6,331 nucleotides of DNA, taken from NCBI GenBank assembly GCA_025352435.1, contig JANXTN010000013.1, positions 1 to 6,331 of the forward strand, written 5' to 3'. The first letter of the stretch is position 1. Each line of letters begins with the position of its first letter. This DNA is from Ferruginibacter sp. (GTDB lineage Bacteria; Bacteroidota; Bacteroidia; Chitinophagales; Chitinophagaceae). Of the stretch, positions 4,669 to 6,331 are shown piece by piece. Under the pieces are notes generated by a model. That model worked only from the letters and a program-made list of their open reading frames with translations, was not told where the DNA came from and did no database searches. A program made the translations under genes and the position numbers.

Positions 4669-6078
4669 TTACTGCTTCATAATTTTTGTAACAATTCCGT
4701 TATTAGTTTTTAACAAATACACTCCGCTGTTATAGTTACTAAAATCTATTGTAAAAGTGGAAGCAGTCACATTTTTTTGCAGCAATACTTTGCCACTCAT
4801 ATCTGTAAGGATCAGCTTATCGCCAATTGTAGCACCCATTACTGTTGATAGATCTTTTACAGGATTAGGATAAATAGTTATTAGCGTATTTGAGTTGTTA
4901 CTCAATTTAATTATTGCTGAGTAGCTAAATTTACCATCTTTATCAATTTGTTTTATACGGTAATATTGTATTGCATTAAATGTTGCAGCATCAAAGTATT
5001 CGTACATATTTTCGCCATTGCCTTTGCTGCTAAGTGTACCAATTGTGTAAAACTCTGTACCATTTTTACTCTTTTCAATAAGGTAACTTCTTACATTATT
5101 TTCAGCTACTGTAAAACTAATTAAGGCTTGTTTTTGGTAGTTTACGACATTCACGTTAAGCCATTTTACCGGTAATACAGAACCCACACTGCCCATTGTA
5201 AAAGGACTCCATGAACTTATAGCATTACTCGTTACACTTCCTGCTGCTGCTGTACCTGTACCTACTGTACCTTCATTTAGCCAATTGCCACCTACTTTAT
5301 GTGCTACACGACGGTCACTGGCAGCGTTTGAAAAACCATCTTTGTATCCATCCCAATAAATTGTTACCGTGCCTGTTGCCGAAGTTAGCGGTGCTATATC
5401 CCAATATTCATTGGTATTATAACTTGCCAATGGAGTAGGTTCTGTACCTCCTGGTGTAAATGTTCCGCTGCCTGCATCTGTAGCAAGATACCTCACCTGT
5501 AAGCCTGTGCCATTAGCAGATAGATTTACATCTGTTTTTTGATAATTAGAAACATCTCCTACGGGGTAGGAAAAGTTGCCCGTGCCTTCTTTTACCACAT
5601 AGCCGTTTACATGGCTCGCATCAGTTGGCGTGCCGCTTACGGAGCCGCCGGCTGTAAATGCTAGCGGGGCGGTAACAGTTGTGGCAGTGATGATGCCGTT
5701 TGTAAAAGTTACGGCACCGTCTGCCCGCAGCTTAGCGGCGAGTGTAATGCCGGCTGCATTGTTCACAACTACATCTGTGGCAAAGTAATCGGCTGTGCCG
5801 CTGAGTGTTTGCGCAGAACTTCCTTCCAGCGTGAGTGTGCCACCTGTTGCAGCGGCCATTGTGGCATTGCTGATGATATTGCCCCTCACCCTGAGGTTAC
5901 CGGCATTAGCAATGGTACTGCCGGTGGCATTGGTAAAATCGCCGAATACATAAACGTTGGTACCGGTGCTTATGTTGAGCGTGGCGGCATTGTTATATAA
6001 GGCCTGGGCGCTTACGGCATTGGCAGGAATGATGATTGCGGCAGCGAAGGCGGCAAAAAGAATGGATATTTTATACAT
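4669..6078 (-). CDS. T9SS-exported surface protein with adhesin-like N-terminal region
   Basis: The 469-residue product starts with a signal peptide (1-24; cleavage after AVSA, before Gln25). Residues 28-200 are a Gly/Ala/Thr/Asn-rich region of short beta-strand-like segments, including HVNGYVVKEGTGNFSYPVGD (156-175), a phrase pattern frequent in Bacteroidota surface proteins. Residues 302-392 resemble the fibronectin-like module that precedes the tail in such proteins (LPVKW...YLIEKSKNGTEFYTIG...YYRIKQIDKDGKFSYS). Residues 398-469 are a type A T9SS sorting domain: IYPNPV at 402-407, LTDMSGKVLLQ, then GVYLLKTNNGIVTKIMKQ. The protein should cross the outer membrane by type IX secretion and be attached to the surface or released. 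There is no catalytic motif, so an adhesive or structural role is likely but inferred. The 5' portion is much richer in G and C than the 3' portion. Confidence 0.88.
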   Translation of the reverse strand: MYKISILFAAFAAAIIIPANAVSAQALYNNAATLNISTGTNVYVFGDFTNATGSTIANAGNLRVRGNIISNATMAAATGGTLTLEGSSAQTLSGTADYFATDVVVNNAAGITLAAKLRADGAVTFTNGIITATTVTAPLAFTAGGSVSGTPTDASHVNGYVVKEGTGNFSYPVGDVSNYQKTDVNLSANGTGLQVRYLATDAGSGTFTPGGTEPTPLASYNTNEYWDIAPLTSATGTVTIYWDGYKDGFSNAASDRRVAHKVGGNWLNEGTVGTGTAAAGSVTSNAISSWSPFTMGSVGSVLPVKWLNVNVVNYQKQALISFTVAENNVRSYLIEKSKNGTEFYTIGTLSSKGNGENMYEYFDAATFNAIQYYRIKQIDKDGKFSYSAIIKLSNNSNTLITIYPNPVKDLSTVMGATIGDKLILTDMSGKVLLQKNVTASTFTIDFSNYNSGVYLLKTNNGIVTKIMKQ

Positions 6079-6105
6079 GTGATTATTGTTTATTAAGGTA
6101 TGTTA

Positions 6106-6126
6106 TGGTTCGTGAGGCACGAACCA
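6106..6126. repeat. Perfect 9-bp hairpin with 3-nt loop between two minus-strand genes
   Basis: TGGTTCGTG (6106-6114), a loop AGG, and CACGAACCA (6118-6126) are perfectly complementary. No T-run follows on either strand, so it is not a standard terminator. It lies 27 bp upstream of the T9SS gene start and 31 bp after the preceding stop codon. It may be an intercistronic stability hairpin or a dispersed palindromic repeat. Confidence 0.6.
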
Positions 6127-6157
6127 CGGCATTAGGAATTCTGTATCGCCATTACAT

Positions 6158-6331
6158 TTAGGCCTTTGGTGAAGGCATGCCACGATAAGCAGCCACCGTG
6201 TATTGCAACAACGCACGTGTCTGCGCCCAGCTATCACCATCTATACGAGTTACAACGGCAATGAAGCTGTTTGACCCGAGTGTGCCTCCTTTTATGGAAA
6301 CGGTAAAAGCATCGGAAAAACTTTCGCTGTT
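6158..6331 (-). CDS. C-terminal end of an unidentified protein, 5' end outside the window
   Basis: The minus-strand frame is open from the window edge to TAA at 6158-6160 and encodes 57 residues. It begins NSESFSDAFTVSIKGG, continues SNSFIAVVTRIDGDSW, and ends YRGMPSPKA. Two strand-like segments (FTVSIKGG, FIAVVTRI) are followed by a helix-like stretch (WAQTRALLQYTVAAY). No family is recognised, and there is no T9SS sorting domain at this C-terminus. Codon use is regular, there is no internal stop, and GC content matches the 5' part of the neighbouring T9SS gene, which supports a real gene. The next minus-strand gene starts 79 bp downstream with no clear terminator between them, so the two may form an operon. 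Confidence 0.6.
   Translation of the reverse strand, partial: NSESFSDAFTVSIKGGTLGSNSFIAVVTRIDGDSWAQTRALLQYTVAAYRGMPSPKA

Overview
The window looks like a low-GC Bacteroidota chromosome, probably Sphingobacteriia/Chitinophagia-like (the class is inference). Three things point there: a secreted protein with a C-terminal type IX secretion (T9SS) sorting domain, a lipoprotein with a Cys-Lys-Lys start, and genes without clear Shine-Dalgarno sites.

Left part (1-1860). The window opens inside the last 44 codons of a REP-associated tyrosine transposase (RAYT, Y1/HUH family), recognised from its NPV...PEDY..SSA tail. After it come a GC-rich palindrome and a terminator-like hairpin. Next are two 138-bp palindromic elements (381-518 and 1359-1496) with conserved arms and divergent centres, plus a solo half-copy (1701-1748) and a truncated end (361-376). 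They have REPIN architecture: two REP-like units in inverted orientation, each able to fold alone. The two full copies bracket a small lipoprotein gene (755-1291) with a run of 16 prolines. The right copy abuts the last codons of a destroyed tetratricopeptide-repeat (TPR) gene. This reads as a RAYT/REPIN-shaped accessory island with gene debris.

Middle (1861-3945). A secreted Ntn-hydrolase of the gamma-glutamyltranspeptidase superfamily starts at 1861. It keeps the catalytic Thr and the Gly-Gly oxyanion motif but lacks the residues that bind the gamma-glutamyl group in true GGTs, so its substrate is probably different. A long hairpin terminator, usable from both sides, follows it.

Right-middle (3946-4668). 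This stretch is mostly non-coding: a beta-barrel C-terminal remnant fused to another palindrome, an orphan strong terminator at 4232-4270, and the terminator of the minus-strand gene to the right.

Right part (4669-6331). Two minus-strand genes lie head to tail: a partial upstream gene of unknown function (ends at 6158) and a 469-residue T9SS-exported surface protein. The 79-bp gap holds a perfect 9-bp hairpin and no terminator T-run, so they may be co-transcribed.
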